Positions 14,378-15,233 of a DNA stretch of 15,233 nucleotides are shown here, piece by piece (position 1 is the first letter of the stretch; each line of letters starts with the position of its first letter). The position numbers and the translations under genes were made by a program. Source of the DNA: JBAXPV01 sp037132075 (GTDB taxonomy: Bacteria > Bacteroidota > Bacteroidia > Bacteroidales > CAIXZF01); the NCBI GenBank assembly GCA_037132075.1, contig JBAXPV010000059.1, forward strand, positions 1 through 15,233, given 5' to 3'. The notes beneath the pieces were generated by a model. It did not search any database and was not told the origin of the DNA. It saw only the letters and a program-made list of their open reading frames with translations.

Positions 14378-15233
14378 ATGAAATCAAATATATTATCGCT
14401 CGCAACTTTAAGCCTTTTGATTATTTTCTTCTTAGGCTATAAAAACACAGCTTACGCACAATCAGAGGACTTAACACTGCACCCCGACGGTGATTATTCA
14501 AACACCGGCTGGACGCCAAGTCCAATGTACACCCGTTTGAATTCTGAGGATAACGGTGCGCTTACCTCAAACAGTAATAATGATGCCGGGGTGGTTACCA
14601 TGCAAAACACAAGCCATGCAGGTACTTACACTCAAATCCACCTTTTATTTAAAGCAAATAAAACAGGATCCGGATCAGCAAGCCTGGCAACGAACATTAT
14701 TATTAATGGCAACCCGGTATCAATGAAAACAATTTCTATTGATAAAGGATCTTCATTTGAGGATTATGAAGAAACCTGGACCGGGCTTAGTTTTACTCAA
14801 AGTGACATAAACTCATTAATGGTTTATTTCGCCCCTAATGTAATTGGGAGCGGAACAATTCACATCGATTTTCTTGAAGCCACTCTAAATTATAGCCAAT
14901 CACAAACTTTTTCCCTCGGATGTACACTTCCTGTTCTTTCTTTGCCGGGCTCAATTTTACAAGCTTCTGCCGCAGCTAGTTGTAGTGCAAATGTTAGCTT
15001 TGCTGCCACGGCAACAGGCACTCCTTCTCCAATTCTCACTTATAGTTTGAATGGAACAACTATTACAAGCCCCTTTTCTTTCCCAAAAGGAACAAACACT
15101 GTTGATGTTACAGCCAGCAATACTTGTGGCAATGCTACTGGTAGCTTTACTGTTACAATTTCCGACAACCAAAACCCCACAATCACAGCCCCGGCCAGTG
15201 TTTCAGCCTTTACCAATACCGCTTGTACTGCAA
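14378..15233 (+). CDS. Secreted surface protein with HYR-type repeats (3'-partial)
   Basis: The frame is open from ATG 14378 to the window edge (285 codons, no stop). Residues 1-28 are a signal peptide with a hydrophobic core (LATLSLLIIFFLGY) and an AYAQ end. Residues about 30-175 look like an all-beta domain: a PDGDYSNTGWTPS opening, an ETWTGLSFTQSDINSL segment and a closing strand, a pattern seen in jelly-roll-like domains of large Bacteroidota surface proteins. From about C182 the sequence becomes HYR-like: paired cysteines, FPKGTNTVDVTASNTCGN, FTVTISDNQNPTITAPASV. The last phrase marks the end of one HYR unit and the start of a second, so the full protein is probably long and repetitive. 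Family knowledge suggests adhesion or matrix function and secretion, often by type IX; the C-terminal sorting domain that would show this lies outside the window. Confidence 0.82.
   Translation, partial: MKSNILSLATLSLLIIFFLGYKNTAYAQSEDLTLHPDGDYSNTGWTPSPMYTRLNSEDNGALTSNSNNDAGVVTMQNTSHAGTYTQIHLLFKANKTGSGSASLATNIIINGNPVSMKTISIDKGSSFEDYEETWTGLSFTQSDINSLMVYFAPNVIGSGTIHIDFLEATLNYSQSQTFSLGCTLPVLSLPGSILQASAAASCSANVSFAATATGTPSPILTYSLNGTTITSPFSFPKGTNTVDVTASNTCGNATGSFTVTISDNQNPTITAPASVSAFTNTACTA

Noticed and set aside
14957..15172. Cysteine- and serine-rich open frame on the minus strand near the right edge
   Set aside because: It is antisense to the HYR protein; its composition mirrors Thr/Ala/Ser-rich codons on the plus strand.
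1..15233. Mobile elements, CRISPR arrays, tRNA or rRNA genes
   Set aside because: I saw no transposase, no regularly spaced direct repeats and no tRNA or rRNA signature. The repeated kinase motifs are protein-family similarity and not DNA repeats.

Overview
The window looks like a chromosomal stretch of a member of the Bacteroidota. Four things point that way. There is a TonB-dependent outer-membrane receptor with an N-terminal carboxypeptidase-regulatory-like domain. There is a secreted protein with HYR-type repeats. No gene start has a clear Shine-Dalgarno sequence in front of it. Several intergenic gaps carry exact matches to the Bacteroidota -7 element TAnnTTTG. I saw no tRNA, rRNA, insertion sequence or CRISPR array. 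I cannot name the genus.

Layout, left to right. (1) 1-910: the 3' end of a KdpD-like sensor kinase, then a complete KdpE-like response regulator, probably the end of a kdp potassium-uptake locus. (2) 1020-3023: an orphan membrane histidine kinase with about eight transmembrane helices and one PAS domain. (3) 3174-5289: a two-gene unit of a small HbpS/GlcG-family protein and a soluble GAF hybrid histidine kinase. (4) 5325-7688 (minus) and 7758-8468 (plus): a TonB-dependent receptor divergent from an exported alpha/beta hydrolase, with overlapping promoter regions. (5) 8457-13168 (minus): two soluble PAS hybrid histidine kinases joined by a TGATG stop/start overlap. (6) 13432-14205 (plus): a REC-Hpt protein divergent from those kinases, ending one base before a 63-bp imperfect palindrome. 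(7) 14378 to the right edge: the start of a large secreted HYR protein that runs out of the window.

The dominant theme is phosphorelay signalling: four complete histidine kinases plus a fifth partial one, four non-Kdp receiver domains and one Hpt domain. Apart from KdpE, nothing here carries a DNA-binding or enzymatic output domain. The REC-Hpt protein is the natural phosphotransfer hub for the three hybrid kinases, and the final regulator must be encoded elsewhere. The most interesting unit is the HbpS-like protein with the GAF hybrid kinase. It resembles the HbpS-SenS partnership of Streptomyces, but both partners appear cytoplasmic.

Several plausible genes have in-frame TTG codons upstream of a better ATG (3162, 7740, 11237, 13309). 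I used the ATG in each case.
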